From NCBI GenBank assembly GCA_000526255.1, contig JAFS01000001.1, positions 930,001 to 994,000 on the forward strand: a DNA stretch of 64,000 bases, written 5' to 3'. This document shows positions 28,278 through 37,000 of the stretch, one piece after another; positions within the stretch are counted from its first letter, which is position 1, and each line of letters begins with the position of its first letter. This DNA is from Verrucomicrobia bacterium LP2A (GTDB lineage Bacteria > Verrucomicrobiota > Verrucomicrobiia > Methylacidiphilales > Methylacidiphilaceae). The position numbers and the translations under genes were made by a program. The notes beneath the pieces are model-generated. The model saw only the letters and a list, made by a program, of their open reading frames with translations. It was not told the DNA's origin and did no database searches.

Positions 28278-28358
28278 ATGAAGTGGGTAAAACCGGAGTT
28301 TGAGGACATCAGCCTCTGCATGGAGGTTACCGCCTACGTCAACGTGGCGGGCAAGTAA
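28278..28358 (+). CDS. pqqA: PQQ precursor peptide PqqA
   Basis: This 26-residue peptide is the substrate from which pyrroloquinoline quinone is built. The sequence begins MKWVKPEFEDI and contains EVTAYVN, with E16 and Y20 at the conserved positions that PqqE cross-links and the later enzymes turn into PQQ. It is too short for ordinary gene finding. GAGGAG lies 11 bases before the ATG. pqqB starts 99 bases later, pqqC-D-E follow, so the order matches the standard pqqABCDE operon. Confidence 0.95.
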   Translation: MKWVKPEFEDISLCMEVTAYVNVAGK

Positions 28359-28457
28359 CTCCTCGAACCTTTCAGGAACGGGGTGAGCCAGATCGGTTTG
28401 CCCCATTCCTTCCACCCACTCCCGCGCAACTCGCCCTTGGATCGGGATCCCAGCCGA

Positions 28458-29372
28458 ATGCGCGTGCTCGTCCTTGGCTCCGGAGCGGGGGGCGGGGTGC
28501 CGCAGTGGAACTGCCGCTGTCCCCAATGCACCCAAGCTCGGGAAGAGCGCGACCTTCCCGCATCGGAAAAGGTTTTCCGCCGCACCCAGTCCTCGATCGC
28601 GATCGCGGAGGCCGGAGAGCGCTGGCTCCTGATCAACGCCTCCCCCGACCTCTGTTCGCAGTTTGCGCAGGCGGCGGAACTGGCCCCTCCGGAAGGGTCG
28701 CTCCGGGGCTCCCCGCTTGCGGCTGTAGCGCTGACCGACGGCCAGCTCGATCACACGACGGGTCTCCTCTTCCTTCGGGAAGGCACGGAGATCCGCCTCG
28801 TCTGCACCGATCCGGTCTGGAAGAGCCTCACCTCGACCTTCCCGGTCGTCTCGGTTCTCCGCCATTTCCTTCCCGTCGAGCGCCACCCCTATCCCGCCGA
28901 GATTGACGGCGTCCGGATCGAGGCTCTTCCCCTCTCCGGGGGGCCGGCTCCCTACGAGGCGACCTCGGAAGAAAAGGGACAAGTCGTTGCCCTCCGCCTC
29001 ACGGGGAAGAAGAGCGGGAGGCGGGTCGTCTACGCTCCCGGCCTGCCGGAAATTTCCGAGGACTTCGCCGCCTTCGTCTCGGGGTGCGACGCGCTTTTCG
29101 TCGACGGGACCTTCTGGTCGGAAGAGGAGCTCGCCCCGATGAGCGCGGAGCGCCAAAGTTCGATCCGGCAAAGCCACCTGCCCGTTTCCGGCTCAGAGGG
29201 CACCCTCGCTTGGCTTGCCAATCTGCCCGTACCGGAGAAGTTCTATATCCATGTCAACAACACCAACCCCATCCTCGATCCGGATGCTTCCCAGGCAAAG
29301 CAGGTGAGAGAAGCGGGGGTGCGAATTGCCTATGACGGGATGCTTCTCTCCCTCTATCCTTCCCATTCATGA
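28458..29372 (+). CDS. pqqB: PQQ biosynthesis protein PqqB
   Basis: This 304-residue protein is of the MBL fold and acts in PQQ formation, probably by hydroxylating the cross-linked tyrosine. It begins [23 protein letters not shown] (in two pieces), the PqqB signature with a Cys-x-Cys-x2-Cys set, and has [11 protein letters not shown], where the canonical MBL HxHxDH is changed as is normal for PqqB. The frame is open from 28383, but the family start is the ATG at 28458. The stop overlaps the pqqC start. Confidence 0.94.
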   Translation: MRVLVLGSGAGGGVPQWNCRCPQCTQAREERDLPASEKVFRRTQSSIAIAEAGERWLLINASPDLCSQFAQAAELAPPEGSLRGSPLAAVALTDGQLDHTTGLLFLREGTEIRLVCTDPVWKSLTSTFPVVSVLRHFLPVERHPYPAEIDGVRIEALPLSGGPAPYEATSEEKGQVVALRLTGKKSGRRVVYAPGLPEISEDFAAFVSGCDALFVDGTFWSEEELAPMSAERQSSIRQSHLPVSGSEGTLAWLANLPVPEKFYIHVNNTNPILDPDASQAKQVREAGVRIAYDGMLLSLYPSHS

Positions 29373-30121
29373 GCCTGCCCTTTTATTTCCAGCTAGACGC
29401 CGAACCCCCGCTCTCCAAAAGCGATTTCGAGAAGCGGCTCCAGGCGATCGGAGAGAGCAGCTACCACGACAAGCACCCCTTCCATGTCCTGATGAACGAG
29501 GGGAAGTGCGACCCGGAGCAGATCCGCGGCTGGGTCGCCAACCGCTTCTATTACCAGGTCCAGATTCCGATCAAGGATGCGGCGATCCTCTCGATCTGCC
29601 CCGACCGGGAGCTGCGCCGGGAATGGATCTGCCGCATCCATGACCACGACGGAATCGGGGATGACCCCGGCGGCATCGAACGCTGGCTCTTGCTCGGAGA
29701 GACGGTCGGCCTCTCGCGGGAGGAGCTCCTGGAGCAGAAGCGTCTCCTTCCTGGGGTGCGCTTCGCGGTCGACGCCTACGTGAACTTCTGCCGCAGCCAC
29801 ACCTGGATCGAGGCGATGGCCTCTTCCCTCACCGAGCTCTTCGCCCCATCGATCCACCAGACCCGGATTGATGCCTTTCCGAAGTTCTACCCGTGGATCC
29901 GGGAGGAAGGGCTCCGCTACTTCCGGAAACGGCTCACCCAGGCTCCGAAGGATGTAAGCTTCACCCTCCGGCTGGTGGTTGACCGCTGCAAGACCCGAGC
30001 GGCGCAGGAAGCGGCGTTGGCCGCCCTCCGCTTCAAGTGCGAGCTGCTCTGGTCGATGCTCGACGCCATGTACATGGCCTATGTCCTCCGCATCCAGATG
30101 CCCTCCCCGGATGGACGCTGA
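29369..30121 (+). CDS. pqqC: Pyrroloquinoline-quinone synthase PqqC
   Basis: This 250-residue enzyme closes the ring and oxidises the last intermediate to PQQ, using O2 without a metal. Family blocks include [31 protein letters not shown] and the C-terminal [13 protein letters not shown]. The fold is that of the TenA/haem oxygenase-like all-helical group. It overlaps pqqB by 4 bases and pqqD by 11 bases, so translation is coupled. Confidence 0.95.
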   Translation: MSLPFYFQLDAEPPLSKSDFEKRLQAIGESSYHDKHPFHVLMNEGKCDPEQIRGWVANRFYYQVQIPIKDAAILSICPDRELRREWICRIHDHDGIGDDPGGIERWLLLGETVGLSREELLEQKRLLPGVRFAVDAYVNFCRSHTWIEAMASSLTELFAPSIHQTRIDAFPKFYPWIREEGLRYFRKRLTQAPKDVSFTLRLVVDRCKTRAAQEAALAALRFKCELLWSMLDAMYMAYVLRIQMPSPDGR

Positions 30122-30401
30122 TCTCAGAGCTCCCCGCATCGCCTCCAAAGCCTCCCTGCGTTGGGACGCCGTTCGGCAGAAGCCGATCCTCCTCTATCCC
30201 GAAGGAGTGCTCATCCTCAACCCTTCGGCAGAAGCGATCCTTTCCCTCTGTGACGGCCGGCGGCCGGTATCGGAGATCGTCTCGGAGCTGGCGAGCCGCT
30301 ACGGAGGGGATCCGGTTGCCCTCGAAACCGACGTGTGGAACTTTCTACAGGAGCTGCTCGACCGAGGCTTGCTCCTCTGCCCGGACCCAAAGGAGAAATA
30401 G
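30111..30401 (+). CDS. pqqD: PqqA-binding chaperone PqqD
   Basis: This 96-residue protein binds PqqA and presents it to PqqE. It has the RRE-type winged fold with [39 protein letters not shown] and [11 protein letters not shown]. The ATG at 30111 lies inside the end of pqqC. The AGGAGA ribosome site of pqqE is at its 3' end. Confidence 0.92.
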   Translation: MDADLRAPRIASKASLRWDAVRQKPILLYPEGVLILNPSAEAILSLCDGRRPVSEIVSELASRYGGDPVALETDVWNFLQELLDRGLLLCPDPKEK

Positions 30402-31622
30402 ATGCCATCCACTCATGCGGCTTCGACCCGATTGGAAAAGGACGCCGGGAAGCAGCCGCGAGCTTTGGATTTGGGCTTCCCTTTCTCCCTCCTCTGCGAA
30501 GTCACCTTTCGCTGTCCGCTGCAATGTCCCTACTGCAGCAATCCGCTCGGCTTCGCCCACGCCTTGCGCGACGAGCTCGACACGGCGGAGTGGATTCGCG
30601 TCCTGGAAGAGGCCGCCGGCCTCGGCGTGCTCCAAGCCCACTTCTCCGGTGGAGAGCCGCTCTTGCGTAAGGATCTGCCCGAGATGATCGCCGCCGCCCA
30701 TCGGTTCGGGCTCTATGCGAACCTCAGCACGGGCGGCACCCTTCTGACTTCCGACCTCGCCCACCGCCTCAAGGAAGCGGGGCTGGGAGGCTTTCAGCTG
30801 AGCATCCAGGACAGCCGCCCCGAGAGTGCCGAATGGGCCGCCGGGATGCGGGGCAGCTTTGCCAAAAAGGGGGAGGCCGCCCGGATGGCGCGCGATGCCG
30901 GCTTGACGCTGGGGATCAACGTAGTCCTCCACCGGCAGAACCTCGACCGCATCGAAGAGATCATCGCACTCGCCGAGTCCTGGGGCGCCGAACGGCTCGA
31001 GCTCGCCAACAGCCAATACAACGGCTGGGCGCTGCACAACCGGCGCTGGCTCCTCCCGACGCGCGCCCAAGTCGAACGCGCTTCCGAGGTCGCCTCGCTC
31101 GCCCAAGAACGGCTGCGCGGCAAGATGGAGATCCTCTTCGTCATTCCCGACTACTACGCCGCCTATCCCAAGGCCTGCCTCCACGGTTGGGGACGGGCCT
31201 TCCTTACGGTGTCCGCAGACGGCATGGTGCTTCCTTGCCAGGCGGCCCGGGAGATTACCAGCCTTTCCTTCCCCAATGTCCGGGAAGAGAACCTCCGGGA
31301 TATCTGGTTCCATTCCGCGGCGTTCCGCCGCTTTCGCGGGACGGATTGGCTGCCCGAGCCTTGCCAGAGCTGCCCGCGAAAGGAGATCGACTTCGGCGGA
31401 TGCCGCTGCCAGGCCTTCCTCCTGACGGGGGATGCTGGCGCCACCGACCCGGCATGCCTTCTCTCCCCCCATCACCACCGGATCGAAGAGGCGCTTGCGG
31501 AAGCGGAGACGCGGGAAACGGTCTCTTGGAGCTACCGCAATCCGACCGAATCGAAGCGTCTCTCCGGCGTCCCTTGCCACCCCTCCGCTCCATCCCGGGC
31601 GGAGCCGGAACCAACGCCTTAG
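30402..31622 (+). CDS. pqqE: Radical SAM enzyme PqqE
   Basis: This 406-residue radical SAM enzyme forms the Glu-Tyr carbon bond in PqqA. The SAM cluster motif is C38-x3-C42-x2-C45 in RCPLQCPYCSNP. The C-terminal SPASM region has CLHGWGRAFLTVSADGMVLPC and CQSCPRKEIDFGGCRCQA, for the auxiliary clusters. An unusual Pro/Glu-rich tail of about 30 residues ends the protein. It is immediately downstream of pqqD and convergent with the response regulator gene, whose 3' end it overlaps by 4 bases. No pqqF-type protease gene is in the window. Confidence 0.95.
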   Translation: MPSTHAASTRLEKDAGKQPRALDLGFPFSLLCEVTFRCPLQCPYCSNPLGFAHALRDELDTAEWIRVLEEAAGLGVLQAHFSGGEPLLRKDLPEMIAAAHRFGLYANLSTGGTLLTSDLAHRLKEAGLGGFQLSIQDSRPESAEWAAGMRGSFAKKGEAARMARDAGLTLGINVVLHRQNLDRIEEIIALAESWGAERLELANSQYNGWALHNRRWLLPTRAQVERASEVASLAQERLRGKMEILFVIPDYYAAYPKACLHGWGRAFLTVSADGMVLPCQAAREITSLSFPNVREENLRDIWFHSAAFRRFRGTDWLPEPCQSCPRKEIDFGGCRCQAFLLTGDAGATDPACLLSPHHHRIEEALAEAETRETVSWSYRNPTESKRLSGVPCHPSAPSRAEPEPTP

Positions 31623-32341
31623 CGGCTGTCGCTACGCAGGACGAAGCCGTAGCCGCGCATCGTGTGGAGCAGCTTGATGGGACGGCCGCGGTCGATCTTC
31701 TTGCGCAGGCTGGCCATGTGGACACGCGCCACGTTGCTGATCGTCTTGGCACGCTCGGGCTGACGCCAGACCTCCTCGGCCAAAGCCTCGAAGCTCACGG
31801 CCTTCCCTTGGTTCCGAAGCAGGTACTCGAGGATCCCGAACTCCCGGGGAGTAAGGGCGATCTCCTGCCCCGCGCGAAAGACCCTTCGACCCGAAAGATC
31901 GATTTCCAGGTCCTCCACCGCCCGGACCCAGGGAGCGGAGAGCGACCTTCGCCGCAGCAGCGCCTTGAGATGAGCGAAAAGCTCTGCCGGCGAGCAGGGC
32001 TTTTGCACGACGTCGTCGACTCCCTTTTCGTAGGCTCGGATCCGGGTCTGGGAATCCGCATTTCCGGCCAGGAGCAGAATCGGAGTCGATAGGTTGCGCC
32101 TGCGGAGCACTTCGATCACGTCGAGAACCGGCCGGCCGGGAATCTCCGAATCGAGCAGCGCGACCGCGAACTCACCGAAATTGAGATCGAGGAATGCTTC
32201 GTCGGAGGTCATGACCCGCCTCCAGCCGAGCCCCTTTCTCTGCAGCTCCGCCTCGATGGTTGCCGCAAGCTTCTCGTCGGGCTCGGCCAGAAGAACTCGT
32301 ATGTTCTGCTCGTCTGAGCTCCTACGCTGCTCTTCCCTCAT
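31619..32341 (-). CDS. OmpR/PhoB-type response regulator
   Basis: This 240-residue protein has a receiver domain (about residues 14-130) with the phospho-acceptor Asp probably in VALLDSEIPG and the conserved lysine in VVQKPCSPAELF, and a C-terminal winged helix (about residues 140-235) with LTPREFGILEYLLRNQGKAVSFEAL and the DNA-binding block NVARVHMASLRKKIDRGR. It binds DNA as a dimer when phosphorylated. No histidine kinase gene is adjacent, so the signal is unknown. It is convergent with pqqE. Confidence 0.88.
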   Translation of the reverse strand: MREEQRRSSDEQNIRVLLAEPDEKLAATIEAELQRKGLGWRRVMTSDEAFLDLNFGEFAVALLDSEIPGRPVLDVIEVLRRRNLSTPILLLAGNADSQTRIRAYEKGVDDVVQKPCSPAELFAHLKALLRRRSLSAPWVRAVEDLEIDLSGRRVFRAGQEIALTPREFGILEYLLRNQGKAVSFEALAEEVWRQPERAKTISNVARVHMASLRKKIDRGRPIKLLHTMRGYGFVLRSDSR

Positions 32342-32412
32342 GAGCCTCGTCCCCCTCTCGGAGACGCGCTGCGCGATGCGAACGACTTCCTCTGCGGAGG
32401 CAAACCGATACC

Positions 32413-32670
32413 CTACTCTTTCCCTGGCGATTCCTTGGGGCCGCTTTCGGAAGCCGCCTTCTTCTGCTTCTTCGCCTCCGACTTTTTGGCCTCTTTCTTA
32501 GCAAGCTCTTCCCGCGTATAGGCGTGACCGGAAGCACCCACCGTGATCCTCGGCCCGTTGCTCGACTCGAGCACTCGGGCCCGACTCGATGCCGCGGCAA
32601 GCCCGACAAAGCAAAACACGCCAAAGACAAGAAGCCACCCGCGCCACAATTGCTTATCTCCAAGCTTCAT
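32413..32670 (-). CDS. Small secreted or membrane-anchored Lys-rich protein (unknown)
   Basis: This 85-residue protein has an N-terminal hydrophobic segment (WLLVFGVFCFVGLAAA) that looks like a signal peptide or anchor, and a C-terminal half rich in Lys, Glu and Ala (EELAKKEAKKSEAKKQKK). I do not recognise a family. It lies 71 bases upstream of the response regulator on the same strand and may be in its operon. Confidence 0.6.
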   Translation of the reverse strand: MKLGDKQLWRGWLLVFGVFCFVGLAAASSRARVLESSNGPRITVGASGHAYTREELAKKEAKKSEAKKQKKAASESGPKESPGKE

Positions 32671-32882
32671 CGCAATCGATCCCCTTCCTTTATCTTAACG
32701 TTAATGTACAAGTGCCCTTACTCGACGAATCGGTCAAGTCTTTCTTGAAAAGCGAGCTTCGTGCCAACTTTTGCGCTCATTTTTCCGCAGCGCCGTCTCG
32801 ACGGACGCTGAGTTGCGCGGAAACAGGCGCTCGGAAGACGGACGGAGATCGCGCAAGCGATCGGCGGGAATCGACCGCGTCC

Positions 32883-33170
32883 TCAACCGAACTTGAAGAG
32901 GACGCCGAAGCCGCCGCGGGGATATTCCCAGTCGACGTTGCGGAATTCGCTGCAGATGATCCGGCAGGTGCCGCATTCGAGGCAACCGTCGGTCAGAAGC
33001 GTGATCCCGCCCTCGGATCCGAGAGTGTAGCAGCCCGCGGGGCAGCAGGCGGCGCATGACTTTTCCGAGCAGCGGGACTGGCAGACTTCGGGGTTGCGAA
33101 TGCGGATATGGGGACGCCCGGCGTCGAGACGATACCGGTTTTGATAGAGTTTCTCTTCCACCTCGTTCAT
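32883..33170 (-). CDS. fixX: Ferredoxin-like protein FixX
   Basis: This 95-residue protein is the ferredoxin-like partner of the FixABC complex. It has the FixX cysteine pattern: CQSRCSEKSCAACCPAGCY in the middle, then DGCLECGTCRIIC and the terminal block EYPRGGFGVLFKFG, which is diagnostic for FixX/ETF-QO ferredoxins. Its start overlaps the fixC stop. It is the last gene of the fixABCX group. Confidence 0.93.
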   Translation of the reverse strand: MNEVEEKLYQNRYRLDAGRPHIRIRNPEVCQSRCSEKSCAACCPAGCYTLGSEGGITLLTDGCLECGTCRIICSEFRNVDWEYPRGGFGVLFKFG

Positions 33171-34465
33171 CGGAATGCCCTCCAGAGCTTCACCGCATCG
33201 GAAACGAGCCCGCCATAGGAGCGGTGCTTCCGAAAGCTTTGGGTCACCTCCTTCTGCTTGGAGCGCTTGTCGACCCCGTCTACGCGAAGAAGGGTCTCCG
33301 CCGCTCGATTGACGAGCTCGGGATAGGTCGTGAGGAAATGGCGGTTCTGATCGAGCACCTCATGGACGTGCTGGTACTTCCGCAGGTCTTTCATCACGAA
33401 GCTCGATTCGAGCCGCTGCCGGTAACGGCGCAAATTGCGTTCGGTCAAGGGCTCCCGGGCTTGCCGGAGCTCGATGACGGTCTCCGCAGCGACCCGCCCG
33501 GTCTCCATCGCCAAGTTGGAGCCCTCCCGATGGACCGAGTTGACGAACATGCCCGCATCTCCCACGATGAGCCATCCATCGCCGGCGAGCTTTGGAATCG
33601 CCTTATAGCCGCCTTCCGGGATGAGGTGCGCCGTGTATTCCTTCATCTCGCCATCGCGCAAGAGCGCACGCAGAGCCGGGTGCTCCTTGAGATGCTCGAG
33701 CAGGACGTAGGGCGGGATCTTCTCGCGCCGGAAGTCCGAAAGGAGACAGCCGATCCCGACCGCAAGCGACTCCTTGTTCGTGTAGAGAAAGGCCGTTCCC
33801 ACCATGCCCCGGGTGATTTTCCCGACCATCTCGATCGCCACCCCCTCGTCCCCCTGGATCCCGAACCGCTCCTCCAGAGTATCCTGGGGATAGAACAAGA
33901 CCTCCTTTACCCCGAGGGCGACCTCTCCCGCCCCGAGTTCCGGCCGAATCCCGGCTTTCCGGGCCAACAGGGAGTTGACGCCGTCGGCCAGAATCACGAC
34001 ATCCGCATAAACGTCTCCGTCCTCCCGGTCGGTCCGGACCCCCACGACCCTTCGCCCTTCGCGGAGCAGATCAAGGACCGTCGTTTCGCAGAGCAAGAGG
34101 ACACCCTCTTCCTGGGCCTTCTTGGCAAACCATTTGTCGAACTGCGCCCGAAGGATCGTGTAGCGGTCCGGCTGCCCGTCCTTCGAGTCGGGGGAGCGGA
34201 AGGTGCTGCCGAGGTAGGAACGATCGTCGAGAATCCAGAGCCGCTGCTCCACCAGATGACGCTCAAGAGGCGCTTCTTCCCGAAAAGTCGGGATCAGCTT
34301 CTGGAGCGAATCCGCGTAGAGGATCGCTCCCTGCACATTCTTCGAGCCCGGGTATTCCCCCCGCTCGATTTGGAGGACCTTCCATCCTCCCCGCGCCAAG
34401 GTGAGAGCTGCGGCGGTCCCCGCGGGTCCCGCTCCGACGACGATCGCATCGAACCGTTCTTTCAT
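33167..34465 (-). CDS. fixC: FixC, ETF-quinone oxidoreductase-like flavoprotein
   Basis: This 432-residue FAD protein receives electrons from FixAB and passes them to quinone. The FAD site is IVVGAGPAGTAAALTLARGG near residue 10, followed by the family block PGSKNVQGAILY and a later GDAGMFVNSVHREGSNLAMETG motif (in two parts). The ATG at 34465 overlaps the fixB stop (ATGA); the longer frame upstream lies inside fixB. FixABCX splits NADH electrons between quinone and ferredoxin, giving low-potential electrons to nitrogenase. Confidence 0.94.
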   Translation of the reverse strand: MKERFDAIVVGAGPAGTAAALTLARGGWKVLQIERGEYPGSKNVQGAILYADSLQKLIPTFREEAPLERHLVEQRLWILDDRSYLGSTFRSPDSKDGQPDRYTILRAQFDKWFAKKAQEEGVLLLCETTVLDLLREGRRVVGVRTDREDGDVYADVVILADGVNSLLARKAGIRPELGAGEVALGVKEVLFYPQDTLEERFGIQGDEGVAIEMVGKITRGMVGTAFLYTNKESLAVGIGCLLSDFRREKIPPYVLLEHLKEHPALRALLRDGEMKEYTAHLIPEGGYKAIPKLAGDGWLIVGDAGMFVNSVHREGSNLAMETGRVAAETVIELRQAREPLTERNLRRYRQRLESSFVMKDLRKYQHVHEVLDQNRHFLTTYPELVNRAAETLLRVDGVDKRSKQKEVTQSFRKHRSYGGLVSDAVKLWRAFR

Positions 34466-35583
34466 GAGGAAGCTGACGCTCCGGTCGGAATCGTTGTCTC
34501 CACCACCAGCTGCCCGCGCACCGCGCGCGTCAGGAGAGGAAGGAGAGCGATGGCATCTCCCACGATTCCGCAATGGGCTACTTCAAAAATGGGGGCGTTG
34601 GGATCGGTGTTGATCGCCACGATCAGATTCGAGCTTTCCATGCCGACCCGATGCTGGATCGCTCCGGAGATTCCCGCGGCGATATAGAGCTTGGGCCGGA
34701 CGGTCTTGCCGGTCTGCCCAATCTGTCTCTGGTGGTCGACCCATCCCGCTTGCACGGCCGCCCGCGTAGCTCCCACCTCTCCCCCCAAGGCTCGAGCCAG
34801 CTCCTCGAGCAGGGCGAAGTTGCCGGCCGTCTGGAGCCCTTTGCCTCCGGCCACGATCACCTCGGCGAGGGCGAGATCGACCTGGTCACCGCCGGCGTGG
34901 GGGAGAAATTCCACCAACTTGGTGACGATCTCCTCCTCGCAAAGGTCGATCTCCTCCTTCCGGATCTCCCCGCTTCTCCGTCGGTCCTTCGCCGGCAGGG
35001 GAAGCACCCGCGGCCGCACCGTCGCCATCTGCGGCCGATAGTTGAGGGTCAGAATCGTGCAGAGGAGATTGCCCCCGAAGGTAGGCCGCGTCGCCGCGAG
35101 AGCGCGGCTCTCCCGATCGATGGCCAGCTCGGTGCAGTCGGCGGTAAGCCCCGTTTCCAGCGTCGTGGCGACACTGCTCGCCAGATCCCGCCCAAGGGAG
35201 GTCGCCCCGAGCAGCAAGATTTCCGGCTTATATTTTTTGACTAGCTCGCAGAGGACCCGAGCGTAAGGCTCGTTCCTATATCCGGCGAGCACGGGATGGG
35301 CGGCTACAAAGATCTGATCGGCGCCATAGGCGATTGCATCCTGGGAGTCGGCGTCGAGCGCCTCGGAAGGAGCACCCGCCACCACCGCCCCCACCACGGT
35401 GCCGAGCTGATCGGCTAACCGCCGGGCCGCGCCCAAAAGCTCCCAGGAGACCGGATGGACTCCCTCGGCATCGCGCTCGACGAACACCCAGACTCCGCGA
35501 TACTCCGCCAACCGCGGGTCGAGCGTCACCTTTCGCCGGGCGGCTCCCTTCTTTTCCACGGGCTTGCCCTCCGCTTCGCTCAT
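34462..35583 (-). CDS. fixB: FixB, electron transfer flavoprotein alpha subunit
   Basis: This 373-residue protein is the alpha subunit of the bifurcating ETF. The C-terminal FAD domain has IVAGGKGLQTAGNFALLEELA, TGKTVRPKLYIAAGISGAIQH and VAINTDPNAPIFEVAHCGIV, all ETF-alpha signatures. The start overlaps the fixA stop. Together with FixA it confurcates NADH electrons. Confidence 0.94.
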   Translation of the reverse strand: MSEAEGKPVEKKGAARRKVTLDPRLAEYRGVWVFVERDAEGVHPVSWELLGAARRLADQLGTVVGAVVAGAPSEALDADSQDAIAYGADQIFVAAHPVLAGYRNEPYARVLCELVKKYKPEILLLGATSLGRDLASSVATTLETGLTADCTELAIDRESRALAATRPTFGGNLLCTILTLNYRPQMATVRPRVLPLPAKDRRRSGEIRKEEIDLCEEEIVTKLVEFLPHAGGDQVDLALAEVIVAGGKGLQTAGNFALLEELARALGGEVGATRAAVQAGWVDHQRQIGQTGKTVRPKLYIAAGISGAIQHRVGMESSNLIVAINTDPNAPIFEVAHCGIVGDAIALLPLLTRAVRGQLVVETTIPTGASASS

Positions 35584-36464
35584 TCGGAATCTCCCTCCTC
35601 CCCCTTCCGTTCGCTCCCGCCGCCCGAAGAGTTCGCCGCCAGCTCCGGCTGACGGGAGAGAACCTTCTCCCAGAGCGCCGTAGCCGCCTTCTCGGGCTCT
35701 TCAAGATCCCACTCGATGCATTCCGCCCGTTCCGACCGGCGGGAGGGGGCAAAGACCTTTCCGACCACCGTAGGAGACCCCTTGAGTCCAATTTTGCTCA
35801 CATCCTCGATGCCCGCCGCCTTCCGGTCCCAGACCCGGATCGGCTGCCGGGCCGCCCGGATCATCTCGGGCAGCGATGCGAAACGGCCTTCATTCCTTCC
35901 TTCCAAGACGGTGATCAGGCAGGGCAGCCGGCTACTCAGCACCTGCACCCCTTTTTCGGTCCAGCGGTGCACGACGATCCTCCCGCTATTCATGTCCAAG
36001 ACGGGGATCCGGCACACATAGCTCAGCAGCTGCATCCCGAGCCTCTTGGCGACTCCGGGTCCGACTTGGCCGGTATCCCCGTCGATCGTCTGCTTGCCGG
36101 TGAAGACGAGATCGACCGCCCGTTCCTGCGACAGGCGCCCGATCGCGCTGGCCAGCGCAAAGGAGGTAGCCAACGTGTCCGAGCCGGCGAACGCGCGATC
36201 GGACACCAGCACAGCCTCGTCTGCTCCCAGCGACAGGGCTTTGCGCAGCACCGCTTCCGCCTGCGGCGGCCCCATGCAGAGCGCGACGATCCGACCGCCC
36301 AGTCGATCCTTGACCTGGAGAGCCTCTTCCAAGGCAAAGAGATCGTAGGGATTGAGCACGGCCGGAACCCCCTGGCGCATGATGGTCCCGGTCACCGGAT
36401 GGACGCGAATCTGAGCGCTATCCGGCACCTGCTTGACGCAGACCACGATATTCGGGCCTTTCAT
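35580..36464 (-). CDS. fixA: FixA, electron transfer flavoprotein beta subunit
   Basis: This 294-residue ETF beta subunit begins IVVCVKQVPDSAQIRVHP and has MNPYDLFALEE-type sequence (here VLNPYDLFALEEALQVKD), VFTGKQTIDGDTGQVGP and QLLSYVCRIPVLD, which mark the bifurcating FixA group that binds a second flavin and NADH. It overlaps the nifW stop by 4 bases, so fix genes are translated with the nif operon. Confidence 0.94.
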   Translation of the reverse strand: MKGPNIVVCVKQVPDSAQIRVHPVTGTIMRQGVPAVLNPYDLFALEEALQVKDRLGGRIVALCMGPPQAEAVLRKALSLGADEAVLVSDRAFAGSDTLATSFALASAIGRLSQERAVDLVFTGKQTIDGDTGQVGPGVAKRLGMQLLSYVCRIPVLDMNSGRIVVHRWTEKGVQVLSSRLPCLITVLEGRNEGRFASLPEMIRAARQPIRVWDRKAAGIEDVSKIGLKGSPTVVGKVFAPSRRSERAECIEWDLEEPEKAATALWEKVLSRQPELAANSSGGGSERKGEEGDSE

Positions 36465-36871
36465 GCTCCGTCCCCTCCCGAAGGAAGTTCGCTTCCTCGC
36501 TTCGCAGGCATCTCCCTTGGCACCCGCTTCGCGCGCAGCGAAGAGCGCAGATCCTCGACAGCGACCGTTGCGGAGAGGGGCTTCTTTTCCGGCGCCGGAC
36601 GATGAAAGACCGGGAAGACCTTTTCCTGCAGAGCCGACGAACGGACGAAATCCTGGTAAGCCGCTTCGAGCAGCCCCCGGTAGAAGAGACGGAGCTCCTC
36701 CTCGGCTCTGGCCTTCGGAGCGTTGGCCGAAAGCAGATACTTCTGAAAGCGCTTGAGAATGTGGAGCCGGTTGACGCGAACGACCTGGGGATCGTAGGGA
36801 ACCTCGAGATAGTCGAGAAACTCCTCCGCCGCTGAAAGGCGGCTCAGGTCGGCTAGAATGGGATCAATCAT
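36461..36871 (-). CDS. nifW: Nitrogenase-stabilising/protective protein NifW
   Basis: This 136-residue protein matches NifW, which protects or helps mature the MoFe protein: LSRLSAAEEFLDYLEVPYDPQVVRVNRLHILKRF (in consecutive pieces) is the family core. It has a basic Pro-rich tail beyond the usual ~115 residues. A sigma-54 promoter lies 24 bases upstream (36895-36910), so nifW begins a transcript that includes fixABCX. Confidence 0.85.
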   Translation of the reverse strand: MIDPILADLSRLSAAEEFLDYLEVPYDPQVVRVNRLHILKRFQKYLLSANAPKARAEEELRLFYRGLLEAAYQDFVRSSALQEKVFPVFHRPAPEKKPLSATVAVEDLRSSLRAKRVPREMPAKRGSELPSGGDGA

Positions 36872-36894
36872 CCAAATCCTCTACGGCCTGGAGC

Positions 36895-36910
36895 AGCAGG
36901 CAGCGTGCCA
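36895..36910 (-). promoter_or_regulatory. Sigma-54 promoter before nifW-fixABCX
   Basis: Minus-strand sequence TGGCACGCTGCCTGCT matches the consensus TGGCACG-N4-TTGCW except for one T to C change, with the key GG and GC pairs at the right distance. The start point would be near 36884, 13 bases before the nifW ATG. No TGT-N10-ACA site was found upstream. Confidence 0.75.
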
Positions 36911-37000
36911 ACCCTTCTCCTTTTTCGCGATTCCCAGGAGAGCGAGGCGTGCCGGAACGGAGCAAGCGGCGCATCGTGTGTCCTTCCAATCAAACGCGAC

